From the NCBI GenBank assembly GCA_015478645.1, contig JADMIL010000017.1, forward strand, positions 1 through 53,610: a stretch of 53,610 nt of DNA, read 5' to 3'. The position numbers and the translations under genes are program-made. The DNA comes from Candidatus Binataceae bacterium (GTDB lineage: Bacteria; Desulfobacterota; Binatia; Binatales; Binataceae). Of this stretch, positions 39,399 to 47,777 are shown piece after piece. Within the stretch, counting starts at the first letter, position 1, and every line of letters begins with the position of its first letter. The notes below the pieces were generated by a model. It ran no database searches, had not been told where the DNA came from, and saw only the letters and a list, made by a program, of their open reading frames with translations.

Positions 39399-40724
39399 TT
39401 AATGATGAGCGCCGGAATCATCCGCGATTTGGGGCCTGCTCGAACCATCGAGCGCAACATACTCGTGCTGGGCCACCTCGTCGAGAATCGGTTGAAAATG
39501 CGGGTTTATCGCGAACGCTCGCTTGAGCATGGCCCGCGCCTGAGCATTTCGGCCCAGCGCCGCATATATCATTCCCGCATGGAAATAGAGGCGTGCGTCA
39601 CTGGTCTGGTAGCGCAATGCGCTAATGATGTGGGGTAATGCCGCGTCAGCTTTGCCGTCGCGATAAAGCGCCCATGCGAGCGCGTCATGCCCATAGATAT
39701 CCTGACGAATTTGGAATTCGCCGGCAGCAAGGTCCAGAGCCTGCTGATGATCTATGTCGTGGTCCGCGTAGTAGTCAACGAGAACGCGATTATAGAGCAC
39801 TTTGTTGAGAACGTTCAGCCGCGCTATAAATTCGACCAGTTGGCGCTGTTCCTGTGCGTCTTTTTGCCGTCCCAGCTTTGCATAGACATCGCCTAACGCG
39901 GCCGCATATTGAGGAAGCGGAATTACGGCGATGGCTCGTCGGTAAAAGTCGGCAGCCTGATCGAGTTTTCCCTGCGCGGCCGATACCTGTCCGAGGACCG
40001 CGAAAGCCCGATGGTAACCGGGATAAGTCTTCAGCGCAGCCGTCCCCATGGCATTGGCGTCCTCGAGCTTGCCCATCAGAAAGAGGTCTTCCGCGAGTCT
40101 CACTTGCGCCCACGCCACGCCCTCGGGCGGTTCACTGGATTGGATACCTGCGGCGATCGCCCGTTTCAAATCCGCGACCGCGGCGTCATTTTCGCCCATT
40201 ATAGTTTCCAGGCCAGAGCGCCGACTGTAAGAATACAGATCGTCCTTGATTTCGCTCATCCGAGCGTAGGAATTCGCAGCATCCTTGTATTTCCCGGTTT
40301 CCAACTGCGCGTCGCCGAGGACGCCATACGCATTGGAATCACGCGAATCGAGCTGGATCGCGCGCGTGGCTTCGGTCGCCGCGCCGGCGAAATCATGAAT
40401 TGTGTAAAGTACGTATGCGAGATGGCGGTGCGCCGCCTCCAGGTCTGGCTGCAGGCTTAGCGCCTCTCGAAGCGACGTGCTTGCGAGGTTGAAATAGGTG
40501 ATGTCGCCGGTCTGACGTCCTTTCTGAATGTATAGATCGCTTAATCGGTAGTAGAGTTCGGCATCAGGGTGCTGTTTGAGAATCTTTTGCAGGAGCACGA
40601 TGTCCCGATCGATCGTGGATTGCGCCGCGGCTGGCAGCGGCCAAAGCGCGGCGACGATAAACAGGGCTATCGCGATCGTGGCTAGCGTCGAGTTACGGGA
40701 GGCGATTCGGCGACTTGGCAACAA
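39399..40724 (-). CDS. Exported TPR-repeat protein
   Basis: A 441-residue protein with a signal peptide (LATIAIALFIVAALWPLPAAA) and about eight tetratricopeptide repeats, for example AELYYRLSDLYIQKGRQTGD, AHRHLAYVLYTIHDFAGAAT and RLYFHAGMIYAALGRNAQA. TPRs bind protein partners. Its place between the DUF4331 and transporter genes, with a 15-bp gap to the latter, suggests it scaffolds the periplasmic part of this metal system. No enzymatic motif is seen. Confidence 0.85.
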   Translation of the reverse strand: MLPSRRIASRNSTLATIAIALFIVAALWPLPAAAQSTIDRDIVLLQKILKQHPDAELYYRLSDLYIQKGRQTGDITYFNLASTSLREALSLQPDLEAAHRHLAYVLYTIHDFAGAATEATRAIQLDSRDSNAYGVLGDAQLETGKYKDAANSYARMSEIKDDLYSYSRRSGLETIMGENDAAVADLKRAIAAGIQSSEPPEGVAWAQVRLAEDLFLMGKLEDANAMGTAALKTYPGYHRAFAVLGQVSAAQGKLDQAADFYRRAIAVIPLPQYAAALGDVYAKLGRQKDAQEQRQLVEFIARLNVLNKVLYNRVLVDYYADHDIDHQQALDLAAGEFQIRQDIYGHDALAWALYRDGKADAALPHIISALRYQTSDARLYFHAGMIYAALGRNAQARAMLKRAFAINPHFQPILDEVAQHEYVALDGSSRPQIADDSGAHH

Positions 40725-40829
40725 GGCTATTACACCCGCATTGATGGTTCGACGATCGTTGATTCAAGATAACGCACGGGACAATCAGCCTCAGGAAAGG
40801 ACTGATTGCCCCCGTGCGAAGGTATCGGA

Positions 40830-42377
40830 TCAGTTGCCACTCGGCGCGCCATTGGCTGGCAGGCCGTTATTATCCGGGACCGGGCCATTGGGTGATCCAG
40901 GAAGCGGAGTCTTCAGATACGGGAAAGCATTGTTAAAAAAGGAGGAGTTCACCAGGGCGCCGTCGGTGAAGGGCAAGCCGCCCGAGGGGGCCTGGCTGGG
41001 CGTCCCGAAGCCAAAGGTACCCGCCTGAATCAGAGCACCCATCGCGACCTGCAGAGTGATATCGACGACATCGTCGCCAGGCCTCCGGCCATTGGGGAAT
41101 CCCGCCAAATCGCCTCCGAGAGCGCCGAGACGGTTCTGCGAAGCTGCGACCGTTACCGGAGTGCTGGTGTTAAGCCGCAGCATCTCGGACGGGACGACAT
41201 TTGGCGGTTGATTCACCCCGGTCAAACCGGTCAGAAATACCGCGACCAGATCGGCGCGTGGAAACAGCGTCGGCGCGGTTACCTGCGGAAACAACGCCTG
41301 AATGATCGCCGGGAAGCTCGGATTCTCGACGTAGTTGGCAAATTGCCCGTCATCCTTGGGCTCGCTCGAATTGAAGCGATCCTTATCCTTGAGTCCAATA
41401 ACCAATTCATTGACCAGCGGCATGCCGAGTCGTGACACCTGCACGAACTTCTTGCTTCCGGATTCGATCGGCTTGCCGTTTTTTGGCGTGGGGTTGAACT
41501 TGATGCTCGCCGGAACGCTTGCGGTCGTCCATCCGCCGATTATCGGCTGCGAGGCAGTGCTCGGGAAGCAACTGGCGGAGACCTCCATCTCGATGGAGGT
41601 TACGTTCTTGCCCGCCAGAGCGTCGCTCGCCTGATCCGGTGCGCCGACCGGATTGGCGATGTTAACCAGGTCGAACGTCTCGCCCAGATTTACCACAAAG
41701 GGATCTTTGCGCTGCCCGACAAAGAGCTTTCCCGGCGTACTGCAACCGGGAATATTGACGTTATAGATGTATTGGTCGGCATACGTCTCGTAAGCGGCGG
41801 GACTGCCGAAGGTCTTGTTGCCGATATTGTCGGTAGGCTTGGTGAACACGGTGGAGCCGCTACTCGCATCGGAAAGAAATCCTTCGTTTCGTTTTTTCTT
41901 TCCGAGTTTACCGGTGATATTGAACATCTGCACCGTGTACGTCTCGACCACGTTGGACTTCGAGCTGTCACCGGCCGAAATTGGACCGATGAGAACCAGC
42001 GGTATCGGTATATTTTGGTTATTTACCGGGATCGTCAGGTTCTGCTGAGTATTGGTAAAGCTGAAGACAAAGGAAACTTCCGGCAGCGCGTCACCATCCG
42101 TATCGAGATTGATGGCATACTGCGCCTGGTCGTTCATTTCGTAGTAGTTCGGGCCGTCCGATGGATTCTCGCCGGGCTGGTAGTTTGCGATAATCGTGAC
42201 AAACCCGGCGCGGCCTGTCTCATAGCTGTTAAACATATAAAAGTCGGTGCCATCGGTTTTCGGCATCGTGGTGACCAGCGGCGCTTCCCGATGGCTCGAG
42301 GCGCGAGCGCGGACCGGCATAACGGCCAGCGTCGCTCCCGCCAGAACTAGCAAACTCATCGTTTTGAAAGATCTCAT
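40830..42377 (-). CDS. Exported DUF4331 protein
   Basis: A 515-residue secreted protein. The signal peptide is LLVLAGATLAVMPVRARA, followed at once by SSHREAPLVTTMPKTDGTDFY, the hallmark of DUF4331. Later blocks include QYAINLDTDGDALPEVSFVF, NITGKLGKKKRNEGF and a conserved tail with RRPGDDVVDITLQVAMGAL. The family is widespread in proteobacteria and has no proven function. Start ATG 42377 has GGGAGGAAACC just before it, and gives a perfect signal peptide; longer readings do not. It is the first gene of the four-gene metal-linked cluster. Confidence 0.9.
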   Translation of the reverse strand: MRSFKTMSLLVLAGATLAVMPVRARASSHREAPLVTTMPKTDGTDFYMFNSYETGRAGFVTIIANYQPGENPSDGPNYYEMNDQAQYAINLDTDGDALPEVSFVFSFTNTQQNLTIPVNNQNIPIPLVLIGPISAGDSSKSNVVETYTVQMFNITGKLGKKKRNEGFLSDASSGSTVFTKPTDNIGNKTFGSPAAYETYADQYIYNVNIPGCSTPGKLFVGQRKDPFVVNLGETFDLVNIANPVGAPDQASDALAGKNVTSIEMEVSASCFPSTASQPIIGGWTTASVPASIKFNPTPKNGKPIESGSKKFVQVSRLGMPLVNELVIGLKDKDRFNSSEPKDDGQFANYVENPSFPAIIQALFPQVTAPTLFPRADLVAVFLTGLTGVNQPPNVVPSEMLRLNTSTPVTVAASQNRLGALGGDLAGFPNGRRPGDDVVDITLQVAMGALIQAGTFGFGTPSQAPSGGLPFTDGALVNSSFFNNAFPYLKTPLPGSPNGPVPDNNGLPANGAPSGN

Positions 42378-42930
42378 GGTTTCCTCCCGATTTCCATAGG
42401 TCTCATTCCTCTCTGCGTTTTGCGGTCCTTGGAGCTTGAACCTCGGCGTAGCTCCGCTCTCCTGATATACGCGGCCGGATCGAAACTGGATTAAAGGCCA
42501 AACTTCCGAGCTGGCCAAATTTACCGTTCGGTCTCCAGATTAAGAATTCTTCCATGGCTCCGGTTTGCTCGATCTCAGGATGGTTCGATTCTCGGATATC
42601 CACTTTTGTACGACTGCTCTCGTCAAAAACCCGCCTGAAGTAACAAAGGCTGAAGCTGAAAAACTATACGCCGGTAATGCATCCCCGACCATCAACCGAG
42701 AACCACGAAAGCCCAAAATTGTTCTATTGAGAACACAATTTAATTAGATGTCAGACGCCAAAGGCGGCTTCCGCATTACCTAAGCGATCGACGAAGGGCG
42801 CCGCCGCCCTCTCAATTCGGGAAGGCTCAGGCGGGCGCCATCGCGGCATGAACAAGCACCCAGCGGCTATTCGAGTCGTCGAGCTCGAGGTCGGCCGCGG
42901 GAGTAGTATGCACCGTGAGTCATGCTGCTA
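42378..42930. other. Gene-free stretch upstream of the DUF4331 cluster
   Basis: About 550 bp of lower-GC DNA with no convincing gene. It should contain the promoter of the DUF4331 operon near its left end. A segment at 42438-42480 resembles 33318-33360 (shared TATACGCGGCCGGA and CCTCGGCG), which may be a weak dispersed repeat. Confidence 0.45.
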
Positions 42931-43040
42931 AGGAACCTCTGCACAAGGCTCTGCGGTCACCCTGGGCGAAGCGCATGGGTCCCGGATCCGGGATTCTTCG
43001 CTGCGCTCAGAATGACAACCTAACTTGTGCAGCGGTTCCC
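42931..43040. mobile_element. 110-bp miniature inverted-repeat element flanked by TA
   Basis: The ends are imperfect inverted repeats: AGGAACCTCTGCACAAG at the left and CTTGTGCAGCGGTTCCC at the right (two mismatches in 17). Both sides are flanked by TA (42929-42930 and 43041-43042), as expected for a TA target duplication of IS630/Tc1-type transposition. It encodes nothing and contains the dispersed hairpin repeat (42950-43016) inside. The same ends on an intact transposon elsewhere would confirm it. Confidence 0.6.
42950..43016. repeat. Dispersed hairpin repeat, copy with both arms
   Basis: The left arm GTCACCCTGGGCGAAGCG and right arm CGCTGCGCTCAGAATGAC are near-complementary around GGATCC-containing sequence. 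This is the fullest copy of the repeat seen in five spacers of the window. Confidence 0.75.
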
Positions 43041-43123
43041 TAACTGCTTTTCCACCACTTGACCACACCACCTGCGGCTGCTGCCCGAGCTTGCCTCGGT
43101 ATTGATATTGAAAGAATCGCTAA

Positions 43124-43744
43124 TCATCGCGGCAGCACTTTTAGATGAAGTTCCGGCGGCGGCCCGCTGCTGTTTTCCAACACCAGGCGACTGTTATGCA
43201 ACTGCTCCGTCCGCGCCACCTCGCGGCCCAGAAAAACTAAGTATGCGGGTGTGGGATGATCGGGCAGGCTGACCTGGGGCCTCGGCGTGGTCAATACCGG
43301 ACGGCTGCTGGAGGACAGGTATTCGATTTGATCGGCGATGCTGGCGGCGATCGCCAGATCCCTTTTCGACAATCCGGCGCGCAAAAAACTTTTGGCTATA
43401 TCGCGCGCAAAGATTCCGTTTGTCGGATCATCGATAAAGCCGCGGGCTAGTGCCAACGCCGCCGAGGTAACTCGGCCGGAGCGGTCGCAGGCGATGCTTA
43501 GACTGACCAGTGGGCGAAACTTGATGCCCGATGGCCTGAAGGTGATCTTACGATCCTGCGCGACTTCTTCGACTGGCTCGAGATTAAACCAGGTAAAGAA
43601 TTCCGTCTGCCGCAGATCATGCAGCTTGCGCCCGAGAAATCCGCCGTCACGATCCTCGTCGGCCGCCGGAGGCCCACCGGGCAGGCCAGGCGATATTGAC
43701 CTGATTTTAGAGCTGAGCTTAGCGTACCAACCCAATATCTTCAT
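43124..43744 (-). CDS. Hypothetical protein
   Basis: A 206-residue protein that I do not recognise. It begins MKILGWYAKLSSK; a region GFIDDPTNGIFARDIAKSFL and KRDLAIAASIADQIEYL has regular helical character, and codon use looks coding. No signal peptide, membrane helix or metal motif is clear. The start overlaps the stop of the upstream small open frame as ATGA, which suggests these two form a small operon. Confidence 0.5.
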   Translation of the reverse strand: MKILGWYAKLSSKIRSISPGLPGGPPAADEDRDGGFLGRKLHDLRQTEFFTWFNLEPVEEVAQDRKITFRPSGIKFRPLVSLSIACDRSGRVTSAALALARGFIDDPTNGIFARDIAKSFLRAGLSKRDLAIAASIADQIEYLSSSSRPVLTTPRPQVSLPDHPTPAYLVFLGREVARTEQLHNSRLVLENSSGPPPELHLKVLPR

Positions 43745-44043
43745 TTGGTGAACGGTATACGCTGCGGCTCCCAAAGCGCCGGAAGCACAAGTCTGGGCAT
43801 GTGGAGGCGCAGGCTCGTTTCCTCGCTGATCTGAGCTTCCAAGATTGTCGGAGCATGTATAACAGGAACAATAGTAATCTTCCAGACTCGGGCACGTGCT
43901 GGACTCGCGGTATTCAGTCCACTTCCGCGCCGCCGCGCGACTCGCTCACTTTCGTGCCTGGCATCAGCATCTTGCAAGGGCTTCAGGCGACTCAACGCCT
44001 GCCAGCAACTCCCTGCCTCAGAGCCGTGGTCGCCGCCTATCAC
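43741..44043 (-). CDS. Possible small hypothetical gene coupled to the next
   Basis: A 100-residue open frame whose stop overlaps the following gene's start as ATGA. Its second half (VIHAPTILEAQISEETSLRL, then VLPALWEPQRIPFTK) looks protein-like; the first half is less convincing. A plus-strand frame also covers this interval. I include it because of the coupling, with low confidence. If it is not real, the interval 43745-44149 is a gene-free 405-bp spacer. Confidence 0.3.
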   Translation of the reverse strand: MIGGDHGSEAGSCWQALSRLKPLQDADARHESERVARRRGSGLNTASPARARVWKITIVPVIHAPTILEAQISEETSLRLHMPRLVLPALWEPQRIPFTK

Positions 44044-44149
44044 GCCATCCTTGCCGCGCTTGAGGATAAATCTCTGGCCGCGTAGTATCCAACCCAGACC
44101 ACGCTCGCCAAGCCATCTTCAACATACGGCGGGACATTTCCTGATCGTG

Positions 44150-44887
44150 ATGGGCAATGCGATGATGTTTACACGTAAGGAAACAGCGATCACTACTTTG
44201 ATGGCGACGGCCCTCTTGATGGCGACTTCACTTTCGGCCTGGGCGCAACCCCCATCCATCGGGAGTCCCCTCTTCGCGGCGGCCGCTGTGGAACTTCCCG
44301 GCTACTCGGGAACCGACATGTTGTGCATCGAGCTGGGACCCGATGCACCCACCCGGGGGGCAGCCGACATCTCCCCCTCGGCCAGTCCCAACTTCCCCAA
44401 CGGGACCCCGTACTACAAGAAGATGGATTACGAGGTCGACGTCGAGAACCATCAGTTGACTATCGTCCAGGTATATGGTCCGGACCTCGCGCCCAACCGC
44501 GTGGACATGCGAGTGTCCTACTCCGAGCCTCGCCAGGTGGGACCATGCGCCCCACGAGGTCGGGCCACTCTCGTGGCCATCCAAGCCATCGCCACGCCGC
44601 TCGTCCAAACCGCTCCCGATGTCAGTCCCAACCGTTACGGTACAGAAGCCGAAAGAAAAGCCGATCAAGAGAGCGGCTACGACTACTATGCGAGGGCCCA
44701 TCCCAATCAGCCTCGCTTTAAGGGCAGCGATCTCGATCCGCTCCACGGCCCCGGGGCCATGGTCCCTTCGGGCAACAGGTGCGACAACTTCGCGGGACCC
44801 GCCTATAGGGCGTGCCAGGCTGGAGACACCGACGCGGCCCATCGGCTCAGCAACGGCGGAGCGTTGCCCGCCGACCATCGCTATTGA
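44150..44887 (+). CDS. Hypothetical exported protein
   Basis: A 245-residue protein with a clear signal peptide (TAITTLMATALLMATSLSAWA, written in two parts: TAITTLMATALL then MATSLSAWA). The mature part is Pro/Asp/Asn-rich with no recognised domain; DLAPNRVDMRVSYSEPRQV and ATTPLVQ-like segments are visible, plus cysteines in MLCIEL, GPCAPRG, NRCDNF and RACQAG (four in all, possibly two disulfides). The role is unknown. Minus-strand frames over the same region lack a plausible N-terminus. A downstream neighbour is an IS1380-like remnant. Confidence 0.55.
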   Translation: MGNAMMFTRKETAITTLMATALLMATSLSAWAQPPSIGSPLFAAAAVELPGYSGTDMLCIELGPDAPTRGAADISPSASPNFPNGTPYYKKMDYEVDVENHQLTIVQVYGPDLAPNRVDMRVSYSEPRQVGPCAPRGRATLVAIQAIATPLVQTAPDVSPNRYGTEAERKADQESGYDYYARAHPNQPRFKGSDLDPLHGPGAMVPSGNRCDNFAGPAYRACQAGDTDAAHRLSNGGALPADHRY

Positions 44888-44958
44888 CCGTGGCGCGTCG
44901 GGGAGCGCCACACCCGTCATCGGCAAAGCGCCACTTTTGCCATTCGGCTCTTCCAATA

Positions 44959-45057
44959 GTGGCACGCAAGAAAGTGAGCGTGGCATTTGACGGTGGGATG
45001 CTGTCGTCGGATGCGGGCGCACCGATCGGCGGCGGCGCGGCCGGCGGGCGAGCCTGA
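44959..45057 (+). pseudogene. IS1380-like transposase N-terminal remnant
   Basis: The frame gives ARKKVSVAFDGGMLSSDAGA, close to the N-terminus of IS1380-family transposases (FDGG.LSSDAG). It then runs into a stop after about 33 codons and the remainder of the transposase is absent. It lies on the left flank of the signalling island. Confidence 0.65.
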
Positions 45058-45295
45058 ACGACCGGCCCAATTCTGTCAGCCTCGAGCGCGCGCTGGTGAA
45101 GATGCCTCGGCTGCGGAGGTTTGCGATTGATTCCGGCTATACCGCCGAGGTGAACGGCCCCTCGAGTTAGTGCGCAGCTGAAGAGAACTGATTGCAAACG
45201 ATCGTTCATCCGATTATTGATGCGCGAGGGGCATAGTCGCATTCGTGGACTGGCGTCCGCCGCAAGGTTGGCTCTGGGCGGTACGTTTTTAGGTT
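45058..45295. other. Spacer before the FHA-channel-kinase island
   Basis: No gene is seen in about 240 bp. It may include further decayed IS sequence and must carry the island promoter. No convincing -35/-10 was picked. Confidence 0.4.
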
Positions 45296-45700
45296 GTGCA
45301 AATGGTTAGTCAGCGACGATTCACCATAGGCAGGGCCAAAACCTGCGACATCCCAATCGGGCACGATTCGGTCAGTCGGATGCACGCTGAGATTGAACTC
45401 CTCGAGGGCGATCGCTTGCGAGTCCGCGATCTCGATAGCGATAACGGCATCGTACTGATCCGGCAAGGCCGGGAGTTTCCGATTAAGCAAGAAGTGGTAC
45501 TGCTGAACGATACGCTGCGGTTCGGTGAGGTCGCGCTCGCGGTGCGGGACGTGATCGAGATTCTAAAGAACGCCGTCCAACCGGCGGCCGCAGCTCATGC
45601 GGTGACTCCGGCACCAGTCGCCGGCGCCAAGGGGTTCGTGCGATGCGGATGCGGCATGGTGAAAGTGCGCGGTGATCCGTGCCCGACATGTGGCGAATGA
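45296..45700 (+). CDS. FHA domain protein with C-terminal zinc ribbon
   Basis: A 134-residue protein. The FHA domain (about 5-90) has G12-R13, S27 and H30 (SVSRMHAE), and the SDNG turn with N50-G51, the residues that bind phosphothreonine. A C-terminal zinc ribbon has C117-x-C119 and C129-x2-C132. Start is GTG 45296 (stop three bases before it in frame) or ATG 45302. It is the first gene of the island and 25 bp ahead of the channel gene. Because its FHA motif is intact, it probably reads phosphorylation made by the island kinase. Confidence 0.85.
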   Translation: MQMVSQRRFTIGRAKTCDIPIGHDSVSRMHAEIELLEGDRLRVRDLDSDNGIVLIRQGREFPIKQEVVLLNDTLRFGEVALAVRDVIEILKNAVQPAAAAHAVTPAPVAGAKGFVRCGCGMVKVRGDPCPTCGE

Positions 45701-45725
45701 TCATGACGGAGACGTGAAGACTGAG

Positions 45726-46607
45726 ATGAGCGAACCTGAGCCATTCGGATCTATACGGGCCGGACAGTCACCGATTCCACCCGCGGCCCACCGTCCGGGT
45801 GCGCGTGAGCCGCAACGGAAACCGCCAACCTTTTTCGAGCAACTCTGGATTCTCCCTGATCGCCGCACCATGATGTTTCTTGCGCTCGGCGCGGGGGGCG
45901 TTTTCATCATTGTGTTGAGCATCATCTTTCCCAAGGACAGTTACGGTGCCGAAATACTGACGGACCACAGCCGCTTCTCGCATTTCCCGTATCCCCTGAC
46001 GGTCCAAAATCTGGAACATCTGATCTTTTTTATCGGTCTTGGCGAACTCTTCGTGCGCTGGCGGGTAGCCGAGCGCGAGCACGAATTGCTCGGGATGCAT
46101 CTTCTGCCGGAAGACCAGGAGACCGTCCTTCAGCCGGCCGATCTCGGCATGATTCGACGCCGGGTCGCGCTCCTGCTTGACCGCGAGCATGGCTTTCTGA
46201 CCTCGCTGATTGATATTTCGATCCTGCAGTTTCAGTCCGGCCGCTCGATTGACCAGGTGGTGTCGGTGATGAACAGCAGTCTCGAACTGATCGAGCATCG
46301 GGTCGATCTCCGCTACGGACTGATTCGCTACCTGGCGTGGCTGCTGCCGACCGTTGGTTTTATCGGCACGGTGATCGGGCTTGGCGGCTCATTGGCGCTA
46401 GTACCCGAAAGCGGCGACCTATCGATTTATACAATCGCGCACGCGCTTTCGCTGGGCTTCAATTGCACGCTGGTCGCGCTTATGGAGAGCGCCATGCTGG
46501 TTTTCGTGCTGTATATAGCGCAGGAAAAAGAAGAAAGCGCGGTGAACCTCGCGGGCAGTTACACGCTGCGCAATCTAGTTAACCGGCTGTACCTGGGGCC
46601 CGCGTGA
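45726..46607 (+). CDS. MotA/TolQ/ExbB-type ion channel subunit
   Basis: A 293-residue integral membrane protein. Helices are predicted near 48-67, 90-110, 203-227 and 240-265, with a cytoplasmic segment between the second and third. The third helix contains WLLPTVGFIGTVIGLGGS, the conserved P-x3-G-x2-G-T pattern of MotA/TolQ/ExbB channels. These proteins form the pentameric stator that uses the proton or sodium gradient to drive a MotB/TolR/ExbD partner. The start at 45726 (MSEPEPFGSI) follows the FHA gene; the stop overlaps the start of the next gene (GTGA), indicating coupling to the partner. Confidence 0.85.
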   Translation: MSEPEPFGSIRAGQSPIPPAAHRPGAREPQRKPPTFFEQLWILPDRRTMMFLALGAGGVFIIVLSIIFPKDSYGAEILTDHSRFSHFPYPLTVQNLEHLIFFIGLGELFVRWRVAEREHELLGMHLLPEDQETVLQPADLGMIRRRVALLLDREHGFLTSLIDISILQFQSGRSIDQVVSVMNSSLELIEHRVDLRYGLIRYLAWLLPTVGFIGTVIGLGGSLALVPESGDLSIYTIAHALSLGFNCTLVALMESAMLVFVLYIAQEKEESAVNLAGSYTLRNLVNRLYLGPA

Positions 46608-47146
46608 AGCCACGTAATCGCGAGGTCAACATCTTCAATATGTCCGTGCTCGATCTGCTGACGGGCGCACTCGGCGCCTTCTGCTTTCTGACGCTCGCGC
46701 TATTCCCCGCTTACTTCAAATCGCGGAACCCGTCTGCGGCAAGTCAGCAGAATAAATTCGAGAAAACGAAGCAAGGGATACCTGCGTTCTCACTCGCAGA
46801 GCTATACGTTTCCGACGCTCTGGGACACGGCTGCGGCGCATTCAAGCTGGGCGGTCTTCAGGCCCCTAATGGAAATAAATCGTTCAGACAGTTACCGCTC
46901 GCCGCAGGTCCCGAGGCTGCGGGCTACGATACTAAAGTTTATCTGTTTCTCTTCGATACCGGTTCGTATCTTCTGACCACGACGGCCTTTGGGCAAGGTG
47001 CCGGGTGCCATGTCTGGCTCAGGCAGCATACTCCCCAAGGATCGCTCCAGGGGGGAACGATCGTGACTGAATCGCCGGCGTCCTACCCGTTCAAGCTGGA
47101 GGTAAAGCCCGAACAACTAATCACCAGCATTCTTCCCAGCCGATAG
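46604..47146 (+). CDS. MotB/ExbD-like single-pass membrane protein A
   Basis: A 180-residue protein with a short cytoplasmic start, one membrane helix (VLDLLTGALGAFCFLTLALF) carrying Asp17, and a periplasmic domain with C77 and C135. The layout and the Asp near the start of the helix recall MotB/ExbD/TolR, whose single Asp carries protons through the MotA-like channel. No OmpA-like peptidoglycan domain is seen. The start GTG overlaps the channel stop. The first 38 residues nearly equal those of the following gene, while the periplasmic domain has diverged. The role is partner of the channel, by inference. Confidence 0.75.
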   Translation: MKPRNREVNIFNMSVLDLLTGALGAFCFLTLALFPAYFKSRNPSAASQQNKFEKTKQGIPAFSLAELYVSDALGHGCGAFKLGGLQAPNGNKSFRQLPLAAGPEAAGYDTKVYLFLFDTGSYLLTTTAFGQGAGCHVWLRQHTPQGSLQGGTIVTESPASYPFKLEVKPEQLITSILPSR

Positions 47147-47200
47147 TCGGCTTCACGATTATGGAATTGTTGCCGAACATACCGGGGTGAGGGCGGAGCG

Positions 47201-47770
47201 ATGAAGCCGCGCAACCGCGAGGTCAGTATTTTCAATATGTCAGTGCTCGATTTGCTGACCGGAGCACTCGGCGCATTTTGTTTTCTGACACTCGCATTGT
47301 TTCCCTCCTACTATAAAACCCATCAGACTTCGCCAGCCGCCGGCTCAGAAACCGCGCACCCGCATCCCGCAAATTCCGCCACTGAATCGCGCCGCCTGGC
47401 GGGTCCGGTGCCTCCGTTCGGATTTCTCGATATCAGCGCTTATACCACCGATAGTCCGGAATACTGCGCGAGCCTGACGGTAGCCGGAGCTGCGAGCGAA
47501 TTGGGTGGCGATCTCAGTTCATTCCCCGGCGATGCGGTGGCGCCCGGATCGTACGCAAGATTTTTTCTGTTTGCCTTTCGGCCGGGCGGATATCATCTCA
47601 CGGTTCGTGCGACTCCGCTTCGAATGCCGTGCAACGTAGTGCTGACGCTTGAGAATCCGAATAATCAATGGACCCAAACCGCGGCGATCAAGGACGCGCG
47701 GCAGCCGATTGAATTCGATTTCAATGTCCTCTCCACCGATCTCAACAGCAATCTCTGGAATAACGGATGA
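47201..47770 (+). CDS. MotB/ExbD-like single-pass membrane protein B, paralogue
   Basis: A 189-residue paralogue of the previous gene product. Residues 1-38 differ at only three positions (N9 to S, A36 to S, F38 to Y), while 15 codons differ silently, showing strong selection on the membrane segment. The periplasmic part keeps C89 and C144 at similar spacing (55 against 58 residues) and shares an FFLF-type strand followed by GGYHLTV and CNVVLTL, so the fold is likely the same. Asp17 is retained. It starts 54 bp after the first paralogue. Two different arms for one channel, or a heterodimer, are possible. Confidence 0.75.
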   Translation: MKPRNREVSIFNMSVLDLLTGALGAFCFLTLALFPSYYKTHQTSPAAGSETAHPHPANSATESRRLAGPVPPFGFLDISAYTTDSPEYCASLTVAGAASELGGDLSSFPGDAVAPGSYARFFLFAFRPGGYHLTVRATPLRMPCNVVLTLENPNNQWTQTAAIKDARQPIEFDFNVLSTDLNSNLWNNG

Positions 47771-47777
47771 AGCAGCT

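Noticed and set aside
44228-45070. 280-codon minus-strand frame opposite the exported protein
   Set aside because: The plus strand has a clear signal peptide; the minus frame starts with Arg-rich sequence and continues over the IS1380 remnant.
45726-47770. Zorya defence ZorA/ZorB
   Set aside because: The channel is similar in class, but the partners lack an OmpA-like peptidoglycan-binding domain, the long ZorA tail is missing, and no ZorC, ZorD or ZorE is present.
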